A stretch of 31,452 nucleotides of DNA, from the NCBI RefSeq assembly GCF_001557235.1, contig NZ_LSJI01000071.1:1-31452 (forward strand), read 5' to 3'. The notes under the pieces are model-generated. The model was not told where the DNA came from and searched no databases. It saw only the letters and a list, made by a program, of their open reading frames with translations. The DNA is from Phenylobacterium sp. CCH9-H3 (GTDB taxonomy: Bacteria > Pseudomonadota > Alphaproteobacteria > Caulobacterales > Caulobacteraceae). A program made the translations under genes and the position numbers. Positions 1 through 7,797 of the stretch are shown one piece after another (position 1 is the stretch's first letter; each line of letters starts with the position of its first letter).

Positions 1-1002
1 GCCGGTGTCCAACCGCCGCTGCTGCAATGTGCGGATCACGTCGCGACGGAGCTGAAGGGTGCGCAGCTCACGCTCCAGATCGTCGTGCAGCCGGAAACGG
101 TGACCGCGTCGCGTGGCCAGGCCGAGCGCCTCGAGATGCCGCAGGCGGCCCCGAAGCAATGCGGCCCATGCGTCCGTGCCACCGACGCCGTCCTCCACTT
201 CAAGGCTTTCGTCGGCGGCCTGCAGGAGTCGACGGTCGAAGCCCGTGAAGCGGTCGGCCTGGGTCTCACGCCAAATGCGTCGCTCGGCGTCGCTTCGCGA
301 CAGGTCGCCCAGGAGTTCGTGCGCCACCTCTTGGGCGCGGGCGCGAAAGCCGTAGCCCACGTAGGCCCGCGGCATCACGAGGTCGCGGCCGGACGCGCGC
401 CGGCCTCTTATAAGCACATGGGCGTGGGGTTGGTCGGTGTCGAAGTGACAGGTCGCGACCCATTGAAGCTCAGGCTCGCCCAGATCCTCGGCGACACGCC
501 GCAGGGTCTCCCGCGTAAAGCGCTTCAGGTCGGCGATCCTGTCTCCGTGCTCGGGCGAGATGATGAAGCGGAAGTGATGCCGATCCTGGCCCCAGTCGCC
601 CGTGGCCAGGGCTGCGTCGACCTCATCCGTCTCCCGGTCAAAGAAGTCGGGCCGAGCGCCCTCCTGTCCAGCGCCGGTCCGCCCAAGATAGCTGACGTGC
701 GCGGCCAGCGCGGCTCCACGCTCGAAGCCCTTTCCGATGTGCCGGGACACCAGCGCCTTCACCACCACCCGCTGGCGTACGTCGAGCCGGAAGGGGCGAC
801 CGGAGCGGGCCTGGGCCGAGCGAAGCACGCCGGCGCGGTCGCCCGACGCGAAGAGTCGCGTCGCGGCGAGCCGTTGGAGGATGGCCGTCCTGGCTGGCGC
901 CTGATCGGCTTTCAACCGGGTCGGGAGGCGGGCCAGCCGACGTGGGGCCGGGCCGCCTTTCGCGACCTCCAATCGAGCCTGGATGCCGTCTCGCGTCAGC
1001 AT
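1..1002 (-). CDS. DUF3363-family relaxase (VirD2/TraI-like), 3' end cut by window edge
   Basis: The frame is open without a stop from an ATG at 1002 to base 1 (334 codons). An in-frame TGA lies about 40 bases upstream of that ATG, and GAGG sits about 11 bases before it. The protein reads like DUF3363 conjugative relaxases: a basic N-terminus, a segment around HHFRFIISPEHGD, and CHFDTDQPHAHVLIRG with the metal-binding histidines H193 and H195, followed by the GRDLVMPRAYVGYGFRARA block. In this family the enzyme nicks the transfer origin and pilots the single strand into the recipient. The family usually runs to 550-700 residues, so about half is missing beyond the left edge. It is the main evidence that the first 19 kb belong to a conjugative plasmid or ICE. 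Family assignment is firm; the element type is inferred. Confidence 0.88.
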   Translation of the reverse strand, partial: MLTRDGIQARLEVAKGGPAPRRLARLPTRLKADQAPARTAILQRLAATRLFASGDRAGVLRSAQARSGRPFRLDVRQRVVVKALVSRHIGKGFERGAALAAHVSYLGRTGAGQEGARPDFFDRETDEVDAALATGDWGQDRHHFRFIISPEHGDRIADLKRFTRETLRRVAEDLGEPELQWVATCHFDTDQPHAHVLIRGRRASGRDLVMPRAYVGYGFRARAQEVAHELLGDLSRSDAERRIWRETQADRFTGFDRRLLQAADESLEVEDGVGGTDAWAALLRGRLRHLEALGLATRRGHRFRLHDDLERELRTLQLRRDVIRTLQQRRLDTG

Positions 1003-1092
1003 TCGTCGCGCCTCGACATGACCCTGCGGCGCAACACGTCACCGCAAGTCGTCGACGCGAGCGGGTCTCGCGCCAACCTGCTGAAACGTTAG

Positions 1093-1247
1093 AGGAAACG
1101 CGAAGCGAAAAACATCCTTTTATCTTGCCCTAAGGTCGAAAAATCACCCGCTCATCAACACCGATCAAATCATCACATACCACAGCAAAGCAATTCGGTG
1201 CGTCCGGTTGAGATGTGTCTAAGCCGAGTCTGGAGCTTCCACCGACC
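1093..1247. other. AT-richer intergenic stretch upstream of relaxase; candidate oriT
   Basis: The bases between the relaxase start and the DUF2493 terminator are clearly less GC-rich than the surroundings and contain no convincing gene. TATCTTGC at 1121-1128 differs by one base from the IncP-type nic consensus YATCCTG/Y. DUF3363/VirD2-like relaxases are expected to act on nic sites of that kind, and oriT often sits beside the relaxase gene. The stretch must also hold the relaxase promoter, but I cannot place -35 and -10 boxes with confidence. The oriT role is inference. Confidence 0.3.
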
Positions 1248-1283
1248 AAAAGAAGAAACCCGCCCGGCCGGAGCCGAGCGGGT
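1248..1283 (-). terminator. Intrinsic terminator after the DUF2493 gene
   Basis: Read on the minus strand, ACCCGC (1283-1278) pairs with GCGGGT (1263-1258) around a small internal loop and an inner GGC/GCC pair. The stem is followed by the T-rich run TTTCTTCTTT (1257-1248). It lies 27 bases beyond the stop codon at 1310. Confidence 0.7.
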
Positions 1284-1309
1284 CGAAGGATCGTCTAGGA
1301 AGTTGGGCG

Positions 1310-2242
1310 CTAGGCTGCGCGCGGGCGGATCGCCACGTGCTGGACGCCGCGGCCGAGCGCCTGTTGCGCCAGGTTCAGTGCGGGGCCGAAGGGATGTCCG
1401 CGGGCCGCCCGTTCGCTGTCGAGGGACTGCGCGAGCGTCAGGCAGCAGGTGGGCTCCAGCGCCATCAGATCGTCGTTGGCGCGGAACGGTGCGGCTTTCT
1501 GGTGCCGATCGAAATCGGCGCGGGCGAGCACCAGCGTCACCCCCTTCTGCTGCGCCCAGCGGATCGCCAGACGCTCTGCGCCCCGGGCTCCCGTCGTCGC
1601 CAGCGCCATGTCCGGCCACTGCGACCGGGCCCAGTTCAGCGCGTCGAAGATGCGGCCGGCGTCCGCCTGGCTGTCGGCAAACGGGGCGCCCCGGAAGGCC
1701 ACGACCGGACCGCCCGGATCGGCATCCGAACTCTTCCGCCGCTCGATCGCCCGTAGCGCCTGCTTGGCTTCGAGCTGGGCCGCGGTCAGGTGCGTGCCGC
1801 GCCGGCTACCGCGCCAGGGCGTCCAGACCTCGCCGGTCGTCGTCGTGAAGGCCTCGGCCGCGGCGTCGCGCACCAGTTCGCAGGCCGCCTGCGCCACGTC
1901 CGCGGCGCGCGCTGCGCGGGTCGCGTCCTGCAGCTCGGTGTCGGCCATCTCCGACCCGTCGAAGTCGCGCTCCAGGACACGCATCCGATCCCGGGCCCGG
2001 TCCGCCTCGCGCTCGATCCGGCCCGCAGCCGAATGGAACGCGCCGATCAGGCTTTCGGCGAGGATGGTCTGCACATCCTCCAGCGCCGTGTCGCCGACGA
2101 CGTCGAGGAGCTCCGTCATCAGCACATGGCCGAGTTGGACGAGTGCGGCTTCCGGCGGATGCGGCCGGACGTCTTCCAGCGCCGAGGCTTGCACGTCGAA
2201 CGCCGTATCGGTGGTCGAGAAGGCATGAAGGGAGAAGGTCAT
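1310..2242 (-). CDS. DUF2493 domain protein (SLOG-like)
   Basis: A protein of 310 residues. The ATG at 2242 is chosen because GGAG stands nine bases before it; the longer reading to 2347 has no such site and runs into low-complexity codons. The N-terminal half is helical and acidic with no recognised domain. The C-terminal 130 residues match DUF2493: a VVAFRGAPF start, a central TTGARGAERLAIRWAQQKG stretch, and the FDRHQKAAPFRANDDL block. DUF2493 is a Rossmann-like fold related to SLOG nucleotide-ligand-binding proteins and is a common backbone gene of alphaproteobacterial ICEs and plasmids, with unknown activity. A terminator follows it. Upstream lie 448 bases containing one copy of a 100-bp repeat. 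Confidence 0.85.
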   Translation of the reverse strand: MTFSLHAFSTTDTAFDVQASALEDVRPHPPEAALVQLGHVLMTELLDVVGDTALEDVQTILAESLIGAFHSAAGRIEREADRARDRMRVLERDFDGSEMADTELQDATRAARAADVAQAACELVRDAAAEAFTTTTGEVWTPWRGSRRGTHLTAAQLEAKQALRAIERRKSSDADPGGPVVAFRGAPFADSQADAGRIFDALNWARSQWPDMALATTGARGAERLAIRWAQQKGVTLVLARADFDRHQKAAPFRANDDLMALEPTCCLTLAQSLDSERAARGHPFGPALNLAQQALGRGVQHVAIRPRAA

Positions 2243-2690
2243 CGAAGGACTCCGGAATGAGAGGAATCGCCGATGCGCCCCACGCGCAACGACCTCCTTC
2301 CTGGCCACGTCGGGGTCCCCGGGAGTCACCGGAGCGGAGCGCCTCACGCGGAGCGGAGGGGAACGGCCGCAGGCCGTTGACGCCCGGGGTGACGTGACAG
2401 GATGAGAGGGCGTTGTGTGGGGGCGTTGCGCCCGCCCGCAGAGGCGGGCGCGCCGTCCGGCGCTCCCTCGCGCCGGGTGCTGAGCTGCTCACAGTCGCAA
2501 CCTCGACGGACAAGACGCTGCGCCCGCGTGAGGGATCGTCATCGAATGGGCGGAGACCCGGAACGGGCTCCGGGAGCCGGAGGCGACTAGAGCTCGACCC
2601 GGCCTCCGGGCCGGGGCACGCCCAGAGTCCAGCGCTTCCCCTAGGCGGCGTCTTGCCTGGCGAGCGTGAAGCCTCAGACTGCGACCCGGC
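2243..2690. other. Intergenic region between divergent DUF2493 and NACHT genes
   Basis: No supported coding sequence here; the short frames are GC-rich artefacts. It must carry promoters for both divergent genes. It holds repeat copy A (2525-2624) and several GC-rich inverted repeats between 2400 and 2470, for example GCCCGCC facing GGCGGGC near 2430-2450. Recognisable promoter boxes were not found. Confidence 0.5.
2525..2624. repeat. Copy A of a ~100-bp structured direct repeat
   Basis: Aligned by eye with 7043-7145 it is roughly 90% identical with a few 1-base gaps, from CGCGTGAGGGATCGTCA at the left to CCGGGGCACGCCCA at the right. Both copies have the same orientation. Each contains GGCTCC facing GGAGCC and a CCCGGCC/GGCCGGG hairpin, whose stem is kept although the loop differs. 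In both cases the nearest gene reading away from the repeat is on the minus strand (DUF2493 here, gcrA at copy B), so it could be a 5' leader or promoter element. Alternatively it is the scar of recombination that brought in the NACHT/DUF4365 cargo. Confidence 0.8.
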
Positions 2691-5471
2691 ATGACGGATT
2701 CTCAGCAAGGCTTGGCGCGCGAGGCGGATGTCGAGCATCACATCCTCACGCCGCTCTTTGCGGACCTAGGCTACGCCCGCGACGATATCGCGCCCAAGCT
2801 GCCTGTGGACTTCAACACCGGCCGGCAAGGGCGGCGGGCGGAAGCGGACTTTGTGCTGTTTGCCGCGCCCAACGACGTGGCGCTCGTGGTTGTGGAGGCC
2901 AAGCGACCGGGCGAGGACCTCGCCGCGGCGCGCCGACAGGCCGAGTCCTACGCATCAGCCCTCCATGCGCCCTTCGTGCTGCTCTGCGATGGCGAGCGCC
3001 TTGAGGTCTGGCAGCGCGCCGCTGCAGCCGAGAGCCAGCTGACCTTCGCCTGTACGATAGCCCAACTCCCTGCGCGGATGGGTGAGTTGCGTCTCCTGCT
3101 TCAGAAGCCGGCCGCGACCGCCCACGCCGCGGCCCTGGGCGCGCAACCCCTCCAACACTTGATCCGAGACTTTGGGGCCTACGAGCGGGCCGAGGCGCAG
3201 CGGACGCAGGCAGCGGTGAACGTGATCGCCCGCCGGCTAAAGCCGGACTGGGCGCCCGACGAGGTCCCCAGCCCGGACCTCTTCAGCCAGGCACCGCGCG
3301 GTGCGTTGATCACGGCCCCGTCTGGCCTCGGAAAGACCAGCCTCGGCTATGCCCTGCACCGCCAGGCGCTGGCCCAGCGGCTGACGCCGGAGGGCGGACC
3401 GCTACCGGTTCATGCCGCGCTGCCCGAGATCGGGGCCGGCGAGCGGATCCTGCAATTCGCCGTGGCGCGGCTGGCGACGCGCAAGCCAGGCTTCACGGAA
3501 GCGGCGCTCGAGCGGATCATCGCGGATGAGGGCGTGCTGCTCCTTCTCGATGGGTTCGACCGGCTGCCGCCGTCGGGGCAGGCTGCGCGCGAGGTCGAGC
3601 TTCGCAATCTGCTTCGAGACTATGGCGAGGGCTTGCGGATCGTCGTGCTGTCGCGCGCCACGGCGGCGCCACAGCTGGACCTCCCGCACCTGACCCTCGA
3701 GCCGCTCGACGACGGCGAACAGTGGCAGGCTGTCGAGGCCATGGGTGTGCTCTCCCCGATCGAGGTGCTGCGGCGACGATCGCAGGTCCTCGCGATCCTG
3801 TGCGCCAATCCGCTCCTGCTGTCCTGGACCGTGCGATCGCAGGCCGAGACCGGGCGGTCGCCGAAGGCGCTGGACGATTTGTTCCGACACTGGCTCGACA
3901 CCGTGCTGCAGGCCGACCGCCGGAACCCGGCGGAGACGTCGCGGCGCGAGGCGGCCCTCCTGTGTCTCGCGCGGCAGGCGGTCGGCGGCCGGGTGCTGCT
4001 GTCGACCGCCATGCGCAGCTTGAAGGCGGAAGGGCTCGACGCTGAGATCGTCAACCGCCTCGTCGCCTGTGATGCACTGGTGGTCGTGGGCGACGTCGTC
4101 GAGTTCCAGCATGAAGCCTTGGCGGACTACCTCCTGGCCCTTTGCATCAGCCGGCTGCCCCCGGAGGAGCAGGAACAGCAGATCGAGGCCTTGAACCTCG
4201 ATCCCGACAGCCTGCTGCCGGTGCTGTTGATGGGACTGTTGGACGCGCACGTTGCGGCGCTCGCGTTGTGGCGGCGCCTCTCGGGCCTGGAGTTGGGCCG
4301 CTTCCTCGACGTGCTCCGCTTTCGGCGGAATCTGGAGGCGGACTTTGTGGCGCGCGAGGGCGAGGCCCGCAGCGTCGCGGTGCTCACGGAGCTCGCCGAC
4401 GGATACGAGCTGGTCCTCGGGCGCTACTTCCCCAAGATGCGCCAGCGGCTGATGTCCTGGCTCACAGGCGGGCGGGCAGAGCATCTGCAGGTCGTTGGCC
4501 AGGTGGAGGGCGGCGGCCTCACCTATGGGTTCCAGCCTTGCCGGCCAGACGCGCCGAAAATCCTTATCTCCGATCCCTTCCGCCCCGATCGCGTCGACGG
4601 CCGTATCCGGCACGTCAACCTCGCCAAAGCCGGACTGCGGTTCGACAGCGGTCGCCTTCTGGCCATCCAGGATGTCTTCGACGCCTGCGCGGAGGCAATG
4701 GTCCATCGCGACCTGATCGGCGGTCCCCAGTGGCGCGCCGAGCGGCTACTGAGCCAGCTGGCTTGGATTCAACTGTCCCTCCGCCATCCCCTGACGCCGT
4801 CCTCGCCGTTGGCTGACTGGCGACAGGCCCTCGCGGACAAGGGAGACGAGGCCATTCGGCGCCGGCTTCCGCGGCCGATCCGGATCTCCGAAATCCTGGA
4901 GGACATTGACGCCCTGATCCAGGCCGGCGAGGCGGCGCTGGATGACTGGTACGCCGACCTGCGCGACGCTCGGCGCTTCCGGCTGTCTGATGCGCGCGTC
5001 GCCGAGATCGTGCAGCGGAAGTACAAGGCCGGGCAGGAGATCTACCGCGAGCTTGTGGACCACAGCTTCCCCGCGCTGCGAGACGAGCTCGGGTTTTCGG
5101 CAACCATCCCGGTGCGGTTCATCGTGGTGGTCGATCCCGCGGAGCCTGGAGACTGGCGCCGCTCGGCCCACCGGCGCTGGCGGCCGGTCGCCACGTGGGC
5201 CGAGGCGGGCGCAGATGTGTCCTTTGGCCAGCGCCCCAAGTTCGACCTGGCCTATTTCGAGGAGACGCGGCGGGACATGGAGCGTCTTGGGCGGTCGACG
5301 CGAAACAGCATCTTCACCTGGGGCGGCGGAGACGTCCTGCGGTCCGAAGGGCTGACGGCCCGCAGCGTCGCGGTCGAGTCGCCAGCGATGCAGGAAGCCT
5401 GCGCCAGGCTGAAGACCGACCTGGAGACGATCTTCCGGATGATGCCGGGGTCCGACGTCGACGACGACTAA
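2691..5471 (+). CDS. PD-(D/E)XK (HsdR-N-like) nuclease fused to NACHT-type STAND NTPase
   Basis: A 926-residue protein, not recognised as a named system. Residues 10-110 look like the HsdR N-terminal nuclease fold: D53 in EADFVLF, then E69-A-K71 in VVVEAKRPGED, followed by QAESYASAL. Residues 205-330 are a P-loop NTPase with Walker A APSGLGKTS (K215), Walker B LLLLDGFDRL (D287, D290) and an arginine in VVLSRATA. Residues 340-490 resemble the helical and winged-helix part of NACHT proteins, ending in EFQHEALADYLLAL, the H-x-x-x-x-(E/D)-Y/F-L-A signature of NLR-like ATPases. Residues 490-926 match nothing I know and may be the sensor. In such proteins, ligand sensing drives oligomerisation and activates the N-terminal effector, here presumably DNA cleavage. 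No strong ribosome site precedes the ATG. It reads against the surrounding backbone genes and pairs with the DUF4365 gene 97 bases downstream. Confidence 0.82.
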   Translation: MTDSQQGLAREADVEHHILTPLFADLGYARDDIAPKLPVDFNTGRQGRRAEADFVLFAAPNDVALVVVEAKRPGEDLAAARRQAESYASALHAPFVLLCDGERLEVWQRAAAAESQLTFACTIAQLPARMGELRLLLQKPAATAHAAALGAQPLQHLIRDFGAYERAEAQRTQAAVNVIARRLKPDWAPDEVPSPDLFSQAPRGALITAPSGLGKTSLGYALHRQALAQRLTPEGGPLPVHAALPEIGAGERILQFAVARLATRKPGFTEAALERIIADEGVLLLLDGFDRLPPSGQAAREVELRNLLRDYGEGLRIVVLSRATAAPQLDLPHLTLEPLDDGEQWQAVEAMGVLSPIEVLRRRSQVLAILCANPLLLSWTVRSQAETGRSPKALDDLFRHWLDTVLQADRRNPAETSRREAALLCLARQAVGGRVLLSTAMRSLKAEGLDAEIVNRLVACDALVVVGDVVEFQHEALADYLLALCISRLPPEEQEQQIEALNLDPDSLLPVLLMGLLDAHVAALALWRRLSGLELGRFLDVLRFRRNLEADFVAREGEARSVAVLTELADGYELVLGRYFPKMRQRLMSWLTGGRAEHLQVVGQVEGGGLTYGFQPCRPDAPKILISDPFRPDRVDGRIRHVNLAKAGLRFDSGRLLAIQDVFDACAEAMVHRDLIGGPQWRAERLLSQLAWIQLSLRHPLTPSSPLADWRQALADKGDEAIRRRLPRPIRISEILEDIDALIQAGEAALDDWYADLRDARRFRLSDARVAEIVQRKYKAGQEIYRELVDHSFPALRDELGFSATIPVRFIVVVDPAEPGDWRRSAHRRWRPVATWAEAGADVSFGQRPKFDLAYFEETRRDMERLGRSTRNSIFTWGGGDVLRSEGLTARSVAVESPAMQEACARLKTDLETIFRMMPGSDVDDD

Positions 5472-5568
5472 CGGTGCGGGGCGGCGTTCATGCCGCGTGA
5501 CTGCCCAGCGCTGGCCAAGCCGCGCGGGCCTGCGATACGGCTGGAGAGAACAATCTTCGGGGCCGCCC

Positions 5569-6456
5569 ATGGCGCGCGACACGGACAAGACCAACCGCCT
5601 CGGCGTCCACGCCGTCGGTCTCCTCTTCGAGAAGCTGGGTTGGATCTTCCGCGAGCAGACCACGAGCGACTATGGCGTCGACGCCATCGCGGAGCAGCGC
5701 GCCTACGACGGTACGGGCGCCGGCAAGCTGATCGCCCTGCAGATCAAGACCGGCGCCTCGTACTTCCGAAGGCGCGGCGCGGACTACGTCTACTATGGCG
5801 AGGCCCGCCACCTGGACTACTGGACCAATCACTCGCTCCCGGTGCTGCTGGTCCTGCACGATCCGGACACCGGCCTGACGCTCTGGCAATGGGTCGCCCG
5901 CCACCTGACCGAGGAGGCGGAGGACGGGCGCTGGAGCATGACGATCCCGGCCCGCCAGACCCTCGACGCGCAAAGCGCCTACCTGATCGCCAGCGGCGTG
6001 GCGTCCGACCTCGGGAGCCTGCGCCGCGCGCGTCTCGCCCTCGACCTCGAACACATCCGCCTCTTGGCCGGGCAGGACACGGTTTACATGCGGGTCGATG
6101 AGTACGTGAACAAGACGCTCAACATGCGCGGCGCCGAGTTCACGTTCAGCGACGAGCCGGACGGGGAGTGCGACCTCCACCTCATGGTGTCGCTGCCGGC
6201 GCCCTCGATCGACTACTACATGGCAGTCGAATTCCCCTGGCTCTATTGGGAGACGGAGGAATATGTCGACGAGTCCGAGGGCGCCTACGAGATCGCCCAG
6301 CACATCCTCAAGGTCGAGGTGAACGAAATCGGCAAGGCAATGCTGCGGCTGGAAGAGTTCTACGCATCTGAGCCGCCGGACCCCAGTCTCGGGTTTGACG
6401 ACGGCTACGACCTACTTGCCGACCAAGGCGACGAAGATCCGGACCCTCGCGGCTAA
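5569..6456 (+). CDS. DUF4365 domain protein (PD-(D/E)XK-like nuclease)
   Basis: A 295-residue protein. The start MARDTDKTNRLG is chosen because DUF4365 proteins begin with this stretch; an in-frame GTG at 5497 would add 24 residues without family resemblance. Residues 5-125 carry the family landmarks: NRLGVHAVGLLFEKLGW, FREQTTSDYGVDAI (D34, D38), IALQIKTG (Q58, K60, the Q-x-K variant of the nuclease motif) and YYGEARHLDYWTNHSLPVLLV. Residues 130-295 form an acidic C-terminal half I do not recognise, ending in a very acidic tail. DUF4365 is often found with NTPases in phage-defence loci, so a role as nuclease partner of the NACHT protein upstream is likely but inferred. Same strand and close spacing suggest co-transcription. 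Confidence 0.83.
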   Translation: MARDTDKTNRLGVHAVGLLFEKLGWIFREQTTSDYGVDAIAEQRAYDGTGAGKLIALQIKTGASYFRRRGADYVYYGEARHLDYWTNHSLPVLLVLHDPDTGLTLWQWVARHLTEEAEDGRWSMTIPARQTLDAQSAYLIASGVASDLGSLRRARLALDLEHIRLLAGQDTVYMRVDEYVNKTLNMRGAEFTFSDEPDGECDLHLMVSLPAPSIDYYMAVEFPWLYWETEEYVDESEGAYEIAQHILKVEVNEIGKAMLRLEEFYASEPPDPSLGFDDGYDLLADQGDEDPDPRG

Positions 6457-6483
6457 CCGCTGCTCGCCTGTCTGCCTGGCCGA

Positions 6484-6981
6484 TCAGGCCACAGCGGCGG
6501 GCCCGCGCAGACCAGCCAGCCGAAGGAGGTGGTCGCGCGGCGTCGGCCTGTAGGCGACCGCCGCATGCGGCGCACAATAGGCGCCACGCACCGCGACCCG
6601 GCCGCAGAGGCAGAACCCCTCGTCCCCCGGCTCGCCCATCGGCCAGCGGCATTGGCCACGCCGCACGCTGACCACCGTGGCCAGGCCGGACAGGGACGGG
6701 GGCGCAGTCGGTAACGGCGGTGGCGGCAGCGCGCGGACGGGCGCCACGCGGCGTGGGATGCGTCCCTGCCGCGCCCGACGCTGGTCCGGCCGGCCCGCGC
6801 CCGGGAGCCGAGGCGCCGCGCGCCCCGACAGGCCCAGGCGGTGGATCTTGCCGATGACGGCATTGCGGGTGATGCCGCTTCCCAGGTCGCGGGCGATCTG
6901 GCTGGCGCTCTTTCCGTCGCGCCAGAGCTTGCTGAGGACTTCCACGCGCTCGTCGGTCCATATCCGAGTTGGCGTCGACAT
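6484..6981 (-). CDS. gcrA: GcrA-family cell-cycle regulator
   Basis: A 165-residue protein. The N-terminus is the GcrA helix-turn-helix: WTDERVEVLSKLW, DGKSASQIARDLG, then TRNAVIGKIHRLGLSG. A proline-rich linker leads to the C-terminal block CRWPMGEPGDEGFCLCG and GAYCAPHAAVAY, with the cysteines typical of the family. Chromosomal GcrA in Caulobacter binds RNA polymerase sigma-70 and stimulates promoters methylated at GANTC by CcrM. Here the copy sits among mobile-element genes, so it is probably an accessory paralogue that ties element genes to the host cell cycle, or a decoy of host GcrA. It converges with the DUF4365 gene, and repeat copy B lies 62 bases upstream of its start. Family call is secure; the accessory role is inferred. 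Confidence 0.9.
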   Translation of the reverse strand: MSTPTRIWTDERVEVLSKLWRDGKSASQIARDLGSGITRNAVIGKIHRLGLSGRAAPRLPGAGRPDQRRARQGRIPRRVAPVRALPPPPLPTAPPSLSGLATVVSVRRGQCRWPMGEPGDEGFCLCGRVAVRGAYCAPHAAVAYRPTPRDHLLRLAGLRGPAAVA

Positions 6982-7042
6982 GTTCGGCTCCGGGTTTCGC
7001 GAGCCCCATCGGCTCGCCCCGGTCCGCCCTTCCGTTCGCCTT

Positions 7043-7145
7043 CGCGTGAGGGATCGTCACCCGCATGGGCGGAGACCCGGCACGGGGCTCCGGGAGCCGT
7101 GAGGCGACTAGAGCCCGACCCGGCCGTCAGGCCGGGGCACGCCCA
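7043..7145. repeat. Copy B of the ~100-bp structured direct repeat
   Basis: Partner of 2525-2624, in the same orientation. It lies directly upstream of gcrA. Read towards gcrA it would fold into CCCGGCC/GGCCGGG and GGCTCC/GGAGCC hairpins. A short related stretch, GTGAGGGAGTCGCCATG (8698-8714), occurs upstream of the Ku gene. Confidence 0.8.
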
Positions 7146-7293
7146 ATGCTTGGCGCAACGTTGAGGTCACGTGCGCAACGATCCCGGGAACGAAGCCCGC
7201 CGGTCAGCATTTCGGAGACGCGTCCCTCATACGCCCCCCCCGACTGAGAGGGACGCCATCCGGCCGGGTTCCCTTTGGAGAACACGCGCCGCG
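7146..7293. other. Spacer with no recognised feature
   Basis: Between repeat copy B and the DUF3606 terminator. I see no gene, and small frames across it are shadows of DUF3606. Confidence 0.4.
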
Positions 7294-7321
7294 AAACGCC
7301 CCCAGGTCCGCCTGGGGGCGT
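7294..7321 (-). terminator. Intrinsic terminator after the DUF3606 gene
   Basis: A perfect 11-bp stem (7296-7306 pairing with 7311-7321; ACGCCCCCAGG) around a 4-base loop, followed on the minus strand by a short TTT run. It lies 16 bases past the stop codon at 7338 and would end the Ku / unknown / DUF3606 transcript. Confidence 0.72.
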
Positions 7322-7337
7322 CTTCATGTCCGGTTGG

Positions 7338-7523
7338 TCAGGCCCGAGGGGCGGCCAGCTTGAGCTCGACGGCCGTGCGGTTGCCGCCCACCGCATCACA
7401 CGCCTCGCGGATCGCGTCCGGCGTCGTCTCGTAGAACTCCGCCCACGCCTGCACCTGCGCCTCGTCACACGGGTTCAGGAGCTGGTCGTCCACGTCGAAC
7501 GAACGGGGCTCTTCAGGGCGCAT
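7338..7523 (-). CDS. DUF3606 family small protein
   Basis: A 61-residue protein. It fits DUF3606 over most of its length: the DEAQVQAWAEFYETT segment, then DAIREACDAVGGNRTAVELKL, matching the family pattern of a W in helix one and an A-V-x-x-V-G turn. The family is a short helical protein of unknown function, common in alphaproteobacteria. It is the last gene of an apparent transcript with the unknown small protein and Ku upstream, and a clear terminator follows. Confidence 0.75.
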   Translation of the reverse strand: MRPEEPRSFDVDDQLLNPCDEAQVQAWAEFYETTPDAIREACDAVGGNRTAVELKLAAPRA

Positions 7524-7577
7524 CGGCCAGGTCCTCCACGGCGAGCGCAGAACGGCTTCAGCGGCTGGGCCGTTGCC

Positions 7578-7787
7578 TCACGCCTCGTCCGGCTCGAACA
7601 GCCGCACCACATGCACCAGCCCCTCCGGGTCGCGCTCGTCGGTGAGCTGAGCGGTCGACCCGTCGAAGAAGACGGTGTCGACGAAGGCGGCGGCGACCTC
7701 GCAGAAGTCACCGTCCTCGCTGGGCATGACCACCCGCAGGTTCGGCGCCAGCGCCTCCAGGCGCGCCATCAGTTCCGCCACCGTCAT
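7578..7787 (-). CDS. Small hypothetical protein downstream of Ku
   Basis: A 69-residue protein. The start MTVAELMARLEAL, ten bases after the Ku stop, is preferred over an upstream extension that is only arginine-rich antisense of the Ku C-terminus. It is acidic, with a helix (residues 2-12), likely strands around LRVVMPSEDGDF and VHVVRLFEPDEA, and no motif I can name. Position suggests translation coupled to Ku and DUF3606. Function unknown. Confidence 0.6.
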   Translation of the reverse strand: MTVAELMARLEALAPNLRVVMPSEDGDFCEVAAAFVDTVFFDGSTAQLTDERDPEGLVHVVRLFEPDEA

Positions 7788-7797
7788 CGCCCGCGTC

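Noticed and set aside
85..1092. 335-codon plus-strand frame
   Set aside because: Antisense to the relaxase, which has clear family motifs; the plus-strand translation has no recognisable domain.
3402..4706. 434-codon minus-strand frame
   Set aside because: Antisense to the NACHT protein; rich in Arg, His and Gln as expected of a GC-rich shadow.
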